This document shows positions 19,582-28,745 of a stretch of DNA of 64,000 bases, piece after piece (position 1 is the stretch's first letter; every line of letters starts with the position of its first letter). Source of the DNA: Spirosoma endbachense (GTDB taxonomy: Bacteria > Bacteroidota > Bacteroidia > Cytophagales > Spirosomataceae); NCBI RefSeq assembly GCF_010233585.1, contig NZ_CP045997.1:9350114-9414113 (forward strand), in the 5' to 3' direction. Both the position numbers and the translations under genes were made by a program. The notes under the pieces were generated by a model. The model saw only the letters and a list, made by a program, of their open reading frames with translations, had not been told where the DNA came from and did no database searches.

Positions 19582-21405
19582 CTATTTAGGCTGGTAACAA
19601 TCCGTTACCCGGTACAGTCGACCATCAGCTTTTGTGAACAGATACAAGTCCTGATTCTGGCCAATACCAAATCGAAGGTCTGTTTTTTTGCTGCCACATA
19701 ATTTTTGAAAGGTGGTTAGCTGCCGGAGTGCCAATCCAGGCTGGGCCGCCCCACCGTCTACTTCTATCTCGAATTCCTGAACGAGGGCCTGCGTTCGGGG
19801 CTTTAGTTCGTTGTTGTTGACAAAGAATACCCGCCCGTTAACGATGTCGCCAAATACGTATTTCCCGGTAAGCAGGGGCAGCGCGGTTCCGGCATACACA
19901 AACCCGCCCGAAATGGCATTGCCTTCATCATGGTCGTATTGTACCACCGGATACAAATACCCAGACGTTGAATCGTCGGGAGGTAGGGGATACACCACAC
20001 TCATGTCGCCCCTTGGATTCATCTGAAACGTACCTTCCCGCTCCGGCCAGCCGTAGTCTCCTCCAGCAACGCCAAGGTTGATTTCTTCGGCATTGTGCTG
20101 ACCAATGTCCGCAATCAGCATCTTCCCATCGGGTGTCCAGCTAATGCGGTTTGGGTTGCGGAATCCCCGGCAGAATAGCTCCCCGAGTGTAGCCGGGTCC
20201 TTGTCCTGCGCGTAGGGATTACCAGGTGGAATGCCATACCGGCCGTTTGCACTATTGCTTCCTCTGGGGTCAATTCGCACGACCGAACCCCAGATTCGGC
20301 TTTTGTCATTGCACAAAAAGTAAAAGCCATCTTCGGTAGCCCCGCCATCGCCTATGCCAATATACAACAACCCGTAGTCGGGGTCTCCAGGCCGGGCCAG
20401 TGAATTGAAGGTGATTTCCTGAAGTCCATGAATGGCCGAAACGAAGTTGACGCGCATCAGTTCACGACCTTTTCCAGAAAAAACGGCTTTGGTCGGATCA
20501 CTCATTTTCCATTCGGTGAGCACCCATTGCAACCGGACGGGAATCGAATCGGCGTAGGCAAAATCGGCGGGAGCCGTTCCTGCTTTTTCGGTATGGGTGG
20601 TATAAAAAAGACCGTTCTGATAAATCTCCGGATGAAAGGCGAAACTGCCGAACCCTGAGCCCAAGCCCGGCGAATGAATAAAGTCCGAACGCTCTTTGCT
20701 AAGGTCCATAAAAACATGTAGTTCCTTGCCTGCCAGCTCATAAAGGATTCCCCGTAAATCCTCAATAAATACCCGGTCTGGCGTGACCCGGCCTGGCTGA
20801 CCCGGCAAGACGGCCATTTTGTTGATTCGAGCCCTGGGAATAGTCGTTGCGCTTGACGGCGCAGTTAGTACTTCGCTCAGTCGAAGCCGCAGACCTGATT
20901 TGGCGGGGCTGGTCAAAATCGGATTTCTCAGGCCAACATCCCGTCTTTTATTCCCAGAAGCAGGTAATTGGGCTTTTTGATTGGCCTGAAGGTAGGCCAG
21001 TAAGGCGTTTAAATCGGTATCTGTCAATATTGGGAAGGCGGGCATCACCTGCTTATACTCCGCGAGAAGCCGGATTGCCCGGTTGTCTTTCTGGCTAATC
21101 TTTCCCGGCGCATTCCGAATAAACTGCTTTAGCCAGGTCACTGGCACCTCAGTAGTAACTTGCCCCAAGTTTGGTCCAATTCCTTTTTGCAAAAAGTTAT
21201 GGCAGTGTGAGCAGTTATTCTGAAATAGCAATTGCCCTTTTTCCAGGACTCCCTTGTCAATTGAAAAAGCGACTTTTTCCGTGCCACCCGGCTTTTGTTG
21301 GTGACCAACGGTTTTTTGTGCTATGGCGAACCTGCCCCAAACAACACTAGCCAGCATAACGAAAAAACACACAAGCGATTTGAAGCAGATGAAACGCGAA
21401 GGCAT
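19582..21405 (-). CDS. Periplasmic cytochrome c-PQQ sugar dehydrogenase fusion
   Basis: The 607-residue protein has a signal peptide, then a small c-type cytochrome domain with NNCSHCHNF (haem ligands Cys65, Cys68, His69) and a likely Met ligand in QVMPAFPILTD. From about residue 160 there is a six-blade propeller of the soluble glucose/sorbosone dehydrogenase type: GLQEITFN, GIGDGGATEDG, GELFCRGFRNPNRISWTPDG, ADIGQHNAEEINLGVAGGDYGWPEREG. It would oxidise aldoses with PQQ and pass electrons through its own haem. It belongs to the minus block. A C-terminal remnant of a similar protein lies at 62978-63124. Confidence 0.88.
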   Translation of the reverse strand: MPSRFICFKSLVCFFVMLASVVWGRFAIAQKTVGHQQKPGGTEKVAFSIDKGVLEKGQLLFQNNCSHCHNFLQKGIGPNLGQVTTEVPVTWLKQFIRNAPGKISQKDNRAIRLLAEYKQVMPAFPILTDTDLNALLAYLQANQKAQLPASGNKRRDVGLRNPILTSPAKSGLRLRLSEVLTAPSSATTIPRARINKMAVLPGQPGRVTPDRVFIEDLRGILYELAGKELHVFMDLSKERSDFIHSPGLGSGFGSFAFHPEIYQNGLFYTTHTEKAGTAPADFAYADSIPVRLQWVLTEWKMSDPTKAVFSGKGRELMRVNFVSAIHGLQEITFNSLARPGDPDYGLLYIGIGDGGATEDGFYFLCNDKSRIWGSVVRIDPRGSNSANGRYGIPPGNPYAQDKDPATLGELFCRGFRNPNRISWTPDGKMLIADIGQHNAEEINLGVAGGDYGWPEREGTFQMNPRGDMSVVYPLPPDDSTSGYLYPVVQYDHDEGNAISGGFVYAGTALPLLTGKYVFGDIVNGRVFFVNNNELKPRTQALVQEFEIEVDGGAAQPGLALRQLTTFQKLCGSKKTDLRFGIGQNQDLYLFTKADGRLYRVTDCYQPK

Positions 21406-21482
21406 TGATGAGTTCGATTAACAGTCCAGTTTATACGGAAGTCAATTTAGGGTAATTTTTTACTTCGGATGAGCACCCCGCA

Positions 21483-21736
21483 CTATCTTCCAGGCGTTGT
21501 CCCCCGCGAAGTGTTGGTCGATACCATCAGCCGGGAAGGTGCCACAGCGGTCTGTCCAAAGGCTGTTATTTGATACTTCAAACGGGGACCAGTTCCTGTT
21601 GAAGCCGAATTACTCACCGTGACGACAATGGCTTTGTCGGGCGAGGTAATGACAACCTGGCTGGCCGATTGGCCTAAACACAGTTTTGACAGCGCAAAAA
21701 CAAGGTAACTAAAATGCGTAACTGTAAATTCTTCAT
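21483..21736 (-). pseudogene. Truncated, frameshifted GH97-like 5' remnant
   Basis: ATG at 21736 opens a signal-peptide-like MKNLQLRILVTLFL that hits a TAG within 21 codons. One frame over, the reading continues as QSASQVVITSPDKAIVVTVS, then LKYQITAFGQTAVAPSRLM, which resembles the N-terminal domain of GH97 alpha-glucosidases (SPDGKI..V.V....L.Y.V...G..VI.PS.LG). The frame ends at a TAG (21483-21485). A third frame covering the last stretch reads AGDNAWKIVRGAHPK before TAA, possibly the tail of the original or another gene. About 600 codons of a normal GH97 are missing, so this is a deletion scar. Confidence 0.6.
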
Positions 21737-21819
21737 GACAATAAGGGAATGGCTAACTTTATCAGGAAAAGTCGGAAGTAGCTCAGAAGACTGGTGGGGT
21801 ACACGGTAACCGCTGCAAA

Positions 21820-22401
21820 CTATGACTTTTGAAAAGGAAGCGGTTCGCACAGATACGCCCGCAGCGTTTGCAGAGCCACGTTAACGGAGTTATATACCGT
21901 TTTGATCGTAACATCCATCACCTCTGCCGTTTGTTGATAGGTAAGTTCGTTCATGTACACTAAATAGAGCACCTCTTTCTGACGTCTTGGCAACTGATTG
22001 AGGTGATAGAGGACCACCAGCTTTTGCTGTTCAGCAACTTGTTCCTCGATCAGGACTTGCTCATAGGAGTCAATCCAAAGCCCGGCATTATCAAAAACAT
22101 ACTCATTCGAGTTTAATTTGCCCGATCGGGTAGCTGTATCTACTAACCGGCGTCGTAACGCCCGGTAGAGGTAGAATCGGATGTTGTCTGTACCACCAAG
22201 CCGGGCTTTGTTCTCATGCAAGTGGAGAAACAACTCGTGCAGGCAATCCTCGACCAATTGTTTGTTCCGAATCAGGTTGTAGCCATAGCGGTATAAGTCT
22301 GCCGCGAACAAGTCATACAATTGGGCAAAGGCCACTGGGTCTCCCTGTCTGAAGCTATTCCAGAGGGCAATGTGTTCGGAAGGCGACAGGCGGGCGTTCA
22401 T
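21820..22401 (-). CDS. ECF-type RNA polymerase sigma-70 factor
   Basis: The 193-residue protein has sigma region 2 (AFAQLYDLFAADLYRYGYNLIRNKQLVEDCLHELFLHLHENK) and region 4 (LPRRQKEVLYLVYMNELTYQQTAEVMDVTIKTVYNSVNVALQTLR). It is of the Bacteroidota SusC-linked ECF type, but there is no FecR anti-sigma gene next to it. It sits inside the polysaccharide block, between the GH97 remnant and GH5. The 90-bp element at 22459-22548 starts 58 bases upstream of its ATG and recurs before the first gene of the block. A decayed paralogue lies at 11261-11830. It may direct transcription of this block. Confidence 0.92.
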   Translation of the reverse strand: MNARLSPSEHIALWNSFRQGDPVAFAQLYDLFAADLYRYGYNLIRNKQLVEDCLHELFLHLHENKARLGGTDNIRFYLYRALRRRLVDTATRSGKLNSNEYVFDNAGLWIDSYEQVLIEEQVAEQQKLVVLYHLNQLPRRQKEVLYLVYMNELTYQQTAEVMDVTIKTVYNSVNVALQTLRAYLCEPLPFQKS

Positions 22402-22458
22402 AGCTTATTACGGCAATTTTTGGTGGGTATTGTTTAGCGAAGTAAATTCCATATGCAG

Positions 22459-22548
22459 TTCTTCTCTTGCAAAATTCCAACAAGTTCCAGCACCATTCTA
22501 ATGGGTCTTTTGCAGAAAATGTTGCCTATTTTGCATTTAATATAATAT
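22459..22548. promoter_or_regulatory. 90-bp element, copy 1, upstream of the ECF sigma gene
   Basis: This stretch matches 35053-35142 over 90 ungapped bases with 14 differences. It contains TTGCAAAAT (22467-22475), TTTTGCA (22508-22514) and ATTTTGCA (22528-22535), so TTGCA boxes face each other. The 15-base TATTTTGCATTTAAT is identical in both copies. Both copies lie upstream of - strand genes of the polysaccharide block in the same orientation. It is probably a shared promoter/operator region. Confidence 0.7.
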
Positions 22549-22638
22549 CATGCGGATAGGGGCAAATTTTAGAATATTCTACTGCCTATAGTGATAGACT
22601 GGTAATGCTATTTCAACCAATCGTTAACGTATGTCATC

Positions 22639-23670
22639 CTATTCATATAGCTGAAACGTTTTCAGCAGTTTGCTGTCGAAGTTTCGCTGACCTGTTGGCG
22701 CTTTAGGGCTCTCCAGAATTGAAAATCCGGGATTATAAGACCAAAGAGCAGCGGCCAGATTCAACTCAGTAACGATCTGTCCAACATCGGTTAACCAGGC
22801 CAGTTTGTCAGCATAGTCTGCCGTATTTAAAACTCCGTATTCACCCATATACACCTTTACGCCCTGTTTATTAACCCAGGCCATGAGGGGATTGAAAAAA
22901 TCGGTTTTCAAATAGTCGGCATTCCATTTATCGCTGGGATAATGCTGACCCAGGGGCAAATTCTTGAGCCAGGGCGCTCCCTGGTGCGTGAAGGCAAAAG
23001 GCGAGTAGAAATGAGTGGAATACACTACGTTCTTGTCGGCAAGGGGAGTCATGTCGATCACGTCGATATTGCCTTTAACGGGTGATATGATCAATGTGTG
23101 TCGGGGTGCCGACTGACGGATTGCCTTCAGCAGTCGTTCATTAAAGGTAAACCAGGTTGGCGGGTGTTTAAAAAACGGTTCATTGATCGGCTCAATAAAT
23201 ACGGTTTCCGGGTCGTATGTGCTGAATTCTTTCGCCAGTACGGTCCAGAAGCGCACGAATTTAGTTTGCAGGACGCTATCTACTTCCAGTCTGGCCGAGT
23301 ATTCTCGCGCCGGATGAACGGGGTTAAACACGACGGCCAGACCATTGTTGAGCATCCGATTCAGCACGCTTTTTATGCTGTCGATATCCCGCTGATTCAG
23401 TTTCTCCGGCTGCAGCTCGTTCATCAGGGGCGAGCGGATGGGAAACCGAACGTGTTTGAACCCTGCCTGTTTAATAAGCTTAAGGTCTGCTTCTGTAAAT
23501 TGAGTTCCGGCCAAAATCTCATTGGCATTTCGGACCAGCCAGTTGTCGATATTGATCCCTTTCTTCAGTTTCTCATAGCGGGACGGCGAAACACCCGCGC
23601 TCATAGATTGAGTATATCCGGGCATGGTTGATAACAAAATGGCGATCAACCCATAGAGATAACGGATCAT
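22639..23670 (-). CDS. Secreted GH5-family glycoside hydrolase (endoglucanase-like)
   Basis: The 343-residue protein has a signal peptide (to about YTQ21) and a GH5 barrel: GINIDNWL, FKHVRFPIRSPLM, acid/base Glu164 in FIEPINEPFF, YSTHFYSPFAFTHQG, and nucleophile Glu277 in VYMGEYGVLN. GH5 enzymes are retaining endo-beta-glycanases (cellulase, mannanase and others), and the exact specificity cannot be read here. It lies downstream of susD in the same orientation, as expected for a PUL. The stop lies 91 bases from the 90-bp element. Confidence 0.9.
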   Translation of the reverse strand: MIRYLYGLIAILLSTMPGYTQSMSAGVSPSRYEKLKKGINIDNWLVRNANEILAGTQFTEADLKLIKQAGFKHVRFPIRSPLMNELQPEKLNQRDIDSIKSVLNRMLNNGLAVVFNPVHPAREYSARLEVDSVLQTKFVRFWTVLAKEFSTYDPETVFIEPINEPFFKHPPTWFTFNERLLKAIRQSAPRHTLIISPVKGNIDVIDMTPLADKNVVYSTHFYSPFAFTHQGAPWLKNLPLGQHYPSDKWNADYLKTDFFNPLMAWVNKQGVKVYMGEYGVLNTADYADKLAWLTDVGQIVTELNLAAALWSYNPGFSILESPKAPTGQRNFDSKLLKTFQLYE

Positions 23671-23850
23671 GGCAAACGATAGAGTGGTATTTAGTTAAAC
23701 AGCGCGGTGGGTCATTTTCCCGGATTTCGGACTACTAAATAAACTGAAGTAGTGCGCAACCCTGTTCAGGTAGGCAACTATTCTAAATTCTCCCGACAGC
23801 ATTGCAATCGGAAGAAGGACAACCTAATCTTCTGCAAAGCTTTGGTATAG

Positions 23851-25497
23851 TTAGTAGCCCGGATTCTGCTCAACTTTGGCATTCAGGTTGGCGTCGATGA
23901 ATTTCTGCGGGATGGGAAAAAACTCATGGAAAGGTTTTATCGTGGCGGCACTAACCGGATTGTACTTTTTCACCCGCTCCACTAATTTGCCCATCCGGCT
24001 CAAGGTTAACCGACGCAACTCCTCCAGCATCAGTTCGCGTGCCCGTTCATCGAGTATGTAATCCAACGTCACATCAGAAGCTAACACAGGTTTGGCTTTG
24101 GCCCGACTCCGCACGACGTTGATGTCATCGGCCGCTTTTTGCTTATCACCTTTCAACAAATAGGCTTCTGCCCGGTAGAGGTACGTCTCCGCGAGCCGCA
24201 TCAGGTAGTGCTCTTTGAATGTTCGCCCGTAGGTTATGCCGGACAGTGCTTCGCCTTCAATCTTTCGGATGAAGGGATAATAATACCACATCGTGTCGAG
24301 GTCCTTCGAAGTAGTCCGGTTCACCTTCTGTCGGAAGTATTTAGACGTAGGTTCATTGTAGTAAAACTCCCGCCGGATATTGTTCGTCGAATTACGAATA
24401 TCCGACGCATCCGACCAGAGCGAATAGCTGTAATAGTTCGTCGGCCGAAACCAGCCTACAGGCCGACCCAAGCTATCGCAGACGGCCATCGCCGTTTTCC
24501 CATCGGGGTCTTTAATGGCGAAGTAACGAGGGCCCCAGGCTCTCAGGAAGCCATTTCCGCCACCCGGTTTGTAAATACCGCCCGGCGTCTGAAACTCAAA
24601 CTGGAGCGTCCAGATGGTCTCTTTGTTGCCCGATGTACTCCGGTTCTGATTGTTATCCTTGAACAAATCGGAAAAGACGTCGCCCGGCTGAGACAGGTAT
24701 TTGCCGAACCGGGACGTCATCAGCTGATACTGCCCATCGTTAATGACCGCTGAGGCACTGGCAATGGCTTTGTCATAGGCACCCTGACTGATGTAAAGCT
24801 CGGCCAGTAAATGATCGGCAGCTGCTTTCACCACGCGCCCCTCAAGAGTCGTACTTTTGGGAAGCCACTGTGAGGCAAATTCTAAATCGGCGGTGGCAAA
24901 GGCATACACTTCTTTGCGGGGTTTACGCACGAAATCAAGGATGGGCCGCGTCGCAACTTTATCGACAATGGGTACGTCGCCATAAAGATTCGCCAGTATG
25001 TTATAGGTGTATCCCCGGAAAAACCGGGCTTCGGCAATGGCTGCGTTTTTCTCGGCTTCATCTTTCCAGACGGCTGTTGAGCGATTGGCGTAATCGATAA
25101 TTGTATTCGCTCTAGGGATGACAGTCTGGTAGGCCCACTCCCAATGGTGGTTGACGGCAGCCAGCGTTGGTGTTTGCCAGATCTGGTAATCCTTGAACAT
25201 ATTTTGGGCCGGATCGCCCGTCATGCCGACATCCGTTCCCACCTGGAAATTCCAGATGTTGGTTCCATCGACGGAATTATCATTAAAGAAATAAGCGTCC
25301 CGAAGGCCCGCGTGCAGCGAGGTGATGTACGTATCGAAGCCGGTTTTATTGGTTAATACCAGTTCGGGCGACAAAAAATCTTTGGGTACTTCGTTGAGTA
25401 CCTCATCTTTGCAGGCGCAGGTCAGGCCCAGCAGCACCAGCACCGCAAGTCCCTGCTGAAACGCATGGGTGAGCGACGAAATAGAGGGATAATTCAT
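23851..25497 (-). CDS. SusD/RagB-family glycan-binding lipoprotein of the central PUL
   Basis: The 548-residue protein has a lipoprotein signal (LVLLGLTCAC, lipidated Cys near residue 29). The typical RFFRGYTYNILANLYGDVPIV segment follows, with HYLMRLAETYLYRAEAYLLKGDKQKAADDINVVRSRA and the C-terminal LDYILDERARELMLEELRR. It pairs with the SusC gene 48 bases upstream; together they import oligosaccharides across the outer membrane. The closing residues (FFPIPQKFIDANLNAKVEQNPGY) are characteristic of the family. Confidence 0.95.
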   Translation of the reverse strand: MNYPSISSLTHAFQQGLAVLVLLGLTCACKDEVLNEVPKDFLSPELVLTNKTGFDTYITSLHAGLRDAYFFNDNSVDGTNIWNFQVGTDVGMTGDPAQNMFKDYQIWQTPTLAAVNHHWEWAYQTVIPRANTIIDYANRSTAVWKDEAEKNAAIAEARFFRGYTYNILANLYGDVPIVDKVATRPILDFVRKPRKEVYAFATADLEFASQWLPKSTTLEGRVVKAAADHLLAELYISQGAYDKAIASASAVINDGQYQLMTSRFGKYLSQPGDVFSDLFKDNNQNRSTSGNKETIWTLQFEFQTPGGIYKPGGGNGFLRAWGPRYFAIKDPDGKTAMAVCDSLGRPVGWFRPTNYYSYSLWSDASDIRNSTNNIRREFYYNEPTSKYFRQKVNRTTSKDLDTMWYYYPFIRKIEGEALSGITYGRTFKEHYLMRLAETYLYRAEAYLLKGDKQKAADDINVVRSRAKAKPVLASDVTLDYILDERARELMLEELRRLTLSRMGKLVERVKKYNPVSAATIKPFHEFFPIPQKFIDANLNAKVEQNPGY

Positions 25498-25545
25498 TGC
25501 ATTATGTTGGTTAAGACCAGATTAGAAAGACGCTGGTCGGCGCGT

Positions 25546-28500
25546 TTAGAAACTTAAGTTCAGGCCCGCCGTCACCGAACGGGCGGTTGGGTAAGACAAC
25601 CGCGTATTGTAGCCACTTTCCGGGTCGATACCCTGCCAGTTTGTGAATGTATAAAGGTTTTTACCACTGATATACACACTCAGGTTGCTGATCTTGAGTC
25701 GTTTGGTCAATGCGCTGGGAAACTGGTAGGTCAGGTTCACATCCTGTATCCGAACAAAATCCCGGCTCTGGTAGAAGTCGTGTCCAAGTGGGTTGGTGTA
25801 CGTCAGCGCAGGCCGCGTATTGGACTTGTTTTCAGCCGTCCACCAATCAGCATCGAGCCCATTGACGGGCCGATTGGGATAGTTTATGAGTCCATTCGTT
25901 TCCAGCAGCGGCAACGACTGTGACCAGCCCATCATGGCATTCAGGAAGACCGTCAACGACAGGTTACCATAGCGAAATGTATTGCCAACACCCCAGCGGT
26001 ATTTAGGCTGTTGCTGGCTGAGTACGCTCCGGTCGGCCGGTGTAATCTTGCCATCTCCATTAATGTCTTTTATTCGATAAAAGCCCGCTTTGTAGCCCGT
26101 CGGAATTTCATCACCTACCTGATAGACACCATCCAGCGTATAATCATAATTGACACTTATGGGCTGGCCAATAAACCACCGGTTGCCCAGATCGTCATCC
26201 TCTTTACCATCGCCGTTCGTATCGCTCCCGTACAAATGCGTGATTCGGTTCGTATTCGTGGAAAAGAGCACATTACTGCTCCACTCGAATTTCCCCTTTC
26301 TAAGATTAACCGAGTTTATGGACAACTCGAATCCTTTGTTGTTAGTAGCGCCCAGATTGGTGGTAACACCCGCAAAGCCCGTAGGACTGGGTAATTGCCG
26401 GTATAAAAGCAGATCTTTCGTATCAAGATTATAGTACTCGATGGTACCGCCTAACCGCCCTTTGAACAACTCAAAATCCATCGCTAGGTTCGTTGATTTG
26501 GTCGTTTCCCAGGTCAGATCTGCGTTTTGCATGGAGGAGGTGTACACGCCGGTACTGGTTGAGCCTCCATCGCCAAACACGTATGGCGTGGTGCTGGCCC
26601 GGCTCAGGGACTGGTACGGCCCAATGGCCTGATTGCCGACCAGACCGTAGGAGAGCCGAACTTTCAGCAGATTGATGAACGAGAGTGATTTGATAAACGG
26701 CTCATCCGACGCTACCCAGGCCAGAGCTGCTGACGGAAACGTACCGTATTTGTGATTCGCTCCAAAGACCGACGTACCATCCCGCCGGGCCGTTACTGTG
26801 AGTAAATACCGGTTCATAAACCGGTAATTCAGCCGAAGCATGGAGGATATACCTTCCTGACTTTGATTTCGGGAGGAGTCCGTCTGGATCTGGGCCAGAT
26901 TGAGGTTATTCCAGCTCAGCACATCGGTAAAAAAAGTAGCTCCATTCGCATAAGTCGCTTCGTAGCCCCGGTGGTTGCGGCCATACAGCGCCGTTACATC
27001 GAAGCTGTGCTTGTCGTTGATTTGTTTGGTGTACGTCAGTATGTTTTCCAGTACCCAGTCGTAATCTTCCCGGTTATACTTGCTGGCTGTTCCCCGGTTG
27101 TTGATGCCATATTTCTGGTAAATAGGCGAGGAGTTGTAGGTGTGCTCCCAGCGGTAGTTGGGCGAAAAATTGGCCCGGTAGCTCAGTTCCGGCAAAAAGG
27201 GGGCGTCTACGATGGCGTAGAAATTGGCAAATAAGTTATGCTTGATTTCTTCGTTCTTATTCAGTTTTGCATACAGCATGGGGTTAACCGATAGCTGATC
27301 GTCAGAGGGATACGGGTACACATCCGTTTTAGCAGCATCATTATAGAGCTTGCCATACGGGCTTACCCAGAAAGCCGCCTGCACATCACCCTCTTGACCG
27401 GACAGATCCCGTCGGGCGTAGAGGGAGCTTACCCCCACTTTTAGCCAGGGGCGAATGGTGTTTTCCAGATTCAGCCGAATCGAAGTTCGATTGGCATTGT
27501 CGTTGTAAATCAGTCCTTTTTCGTACACCTGAGCCCCGGAAAACAGGTAGCTGGTGCGTTCGGAGCGGCCCGAAATACTTAGATTATAGGATTGAATGGA
27601 CCCTTGTTGGGAGATTTCATCGAACGGGTCGACCGTCTGCCCGTTTTTGTAATTTTCCGCTTCCACATTTTGCAGGTAACTGGCCACCTGCGTCGGATCA
27701 GACGTTTGGCCATTCTGCTGCCGAAAATCCAGGATTCGCTGCACGTAGCGGTCGGGACTCAATAATTTCAACCGGTGACTCCAGTTCGATACGCCCGCAT
27801 ACGTACTGAACCGAATGGTCGGTTTGTCGGTGGCTCCGCGCCGGGAGTTGACCAAAATAACGCCGTTGGCGGCCCGCGAACCGTAGATAGCAGCCGCACT
27901 GGCATCTTTCAGAATCTCCATCGACTCAATGTCGTTGGGGTTGATGTCGGCCAGATTACCATTGAAAAAGATACCGTCGAGAATGATCAGCGGGTCGTTG
28001 GAAGCTGTGATAGAACGTTGCCCCCGAACCAGAATACTCCCGCTCTGCCCCGGACGCCCGTTGTCGATGAACTGAACCCCGGCTACTCGTCCCCGCAGCG
28101 CCTGCGAAATGTTGGTATTGGGCAAATTCTCGGTTTGTTTCAGATCGACTTTAGCCACCGAACCCGTAACGTTACGTCGGGTCTGGGTACCATAGCCCAC
28201 CACTACCACCTCATTTAAGGTTTTATCATCGGTTTTGAGGGTAAGGTTCACTGTTGACCGGCTTCCTATCGTTTCTTCGATTGTTATATAGCCGACAAAG
28301 GAAAATACAAGAATAGCATTAGGGTCGGGCACACCAATCCGGTAACTGCCCTGCGCATCGGTAGTGGTACCTTTTGCCGTGCCTTTGACAACGATACTGA
28401 CCCCCGGCAAACCCTGCCCGGACTCGTCGGTAACGGTTCCGGTAATAATTTCCTGGGTAGGCCTGGCCTGTGGCGTATTGCGGGAGTTCGTATTCCCGGC

Positions 28501-28590
28501 CTGAGCAACGCTGAAAAGCGTTAGCAGACAGCCCGTGTAAGCCAGCAGCCGCCTGGCTTTCCACCATTGGATGGGGAAAAAGTTTAGCAT
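25546..28590 (-). CDS. SusC/RagA-family TonB-dependent outer-membrane receptor
   Basis: The 1014-residue protein begins MLNFFPIQWWKARRLLAYTG and has a signal peptide ending near SVAQA; this start (28590) is better than an upstream frame start at 28692. A carboxypeptidase-D-like N-terminal domain (TGTVTDESGQGLPGVSIVVKG) precedes the plug (LNEVVVVGYGTQTRRNVTGS; LIILDGIFFNGNLADINPND; SAAAIYGSRAANGVILV), then the beta-barrel, ending GLNLSF. There is no extra N-terminal signalling domain, so it is a plain importer rather than an anti-sigma-coupled transducer. Its leader can fold into competing stems (28624-28702). Confidence 0.95.
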   Translation of the reverse strand: MLNFFPIQWWKARRLLAYTGCLLTLFSVAQAGNTNSRNTPQARPTQEIITGTVTDESGQGLPGVSIVVKGTAKGTTTDAQGSYRIGVPDPNAILVFSFVGYITIEETIGSRSTVNLTLKTDDKTLNEVVVVGYGTQTRRNVTGSVAKVDLKQTENLPNTNISQALRGRVAGVQFIDNGRPGQSGSILVRGQRSITASNDPLIILDGIFFNGNLADINPNDIESMEILKDASAAAIYGSRAANGVILVNSRRGATDKPTIRFSTYAGVSNWSHRLKLLSPDRYVQRILDFRQQNGQTSDPTQVASYLQNVEAENYKNGQTVDPFDEISQQGSIQSYNLSISGRSERTSYLFSGAQVYEKGLIYNDNANRTSIRLNLENTIRPWLKVGVSSLYARRDLSGQEGDVQAAFWVSPYGKLYNDAAKTDVYPYPSDDQLSVNPMLYAKLNKNEEIKHNLFANFYAIVDAPFLPELSYRANFSPNYRWEHTYNSSPIYQKYGINNRGTASKYNREDYDWVLENILTYTKQINDKHSFDVTALYGRNHRGYEATYANGATFFTDVLSWNNLNLAQIQTDSSRNQSQEGISSMLRLNYRFMNRYLLTVTARRDGTSVFGANHKYGTFPSAALAWVASDEPFIKSLSFINLLKVRLSYGLVGNQAIGPYQSLSRASTTPYVFGDGGSTSTGVYTSSMQNADLTWETTKSTNLAMDFELFKGRLGGTIEYYNLDTKDLLLYRQLPSPTGFAGVTTNLGATNNKGFELSINSVNLRKGKFEWSSNVLFSTNTNRITHLYGSDTNGDGKEDDDLGNRWFIGQPISVNYDYTLDGVYQVGDEIPTGYKAGFYRIKDINGDGKITPADRSVLSQQQPKYRWGVGNTFRYGNLSLTVFLNAMMGWSQSLPLLETNGLINYPNRPVNGLDADWWTAENKSNTRPALTYTNPLGHDFYQSRDFVRIQDVNLTYQFPSALTKRLKISNLSVYISGKNLYTFTNWQGIDPESGYNTRLSYPTARSVTAGLNLSF

Positions 28591-28623
28591 AATTTTAGGT
28601 GTTTTTGTTAGGAATAGACAAAG

Positions 28624-28702
28624 GCTCCCTGACCGACGAGAATCGGTGCTTAGCAGCAGGGGAAAATTCGGAGCCGACAGTGCTGGTACCACGTGTCGGC
28701 TC
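28624..28702 (-). promoter_or_regulatory. Mutually exclusive RNA stems in the susC leader
   Basis: On the minus strand GAGCCGACA (28702-28694) can pair with TGTCGGCTC (28679-28671). The same GGCTCC can instead pair with GGAGCC at 28629-28624, enclosing nested stems CCTG/CAGG and ACCGA/TCGGT. The two folds exclude each other. They lie between the transporter gene and the susC ATG at 28590. On the plus strand the first stem is followed by TTTT. It may act as an attenuator or as an mRNA-stability barrier. This is inference from pairing only. Confidence 0.4.
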
Positions 28703-28745
28703 TTTTGGGTAAACGGGTGTCAGGCTTGCTTCATAGGCATTTCGG

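Noticed and set aside
26011..26394. Several + strand frames inside susC
   Set aside because: They are shadows of the long, unmistakable SusC gene on the other strand.
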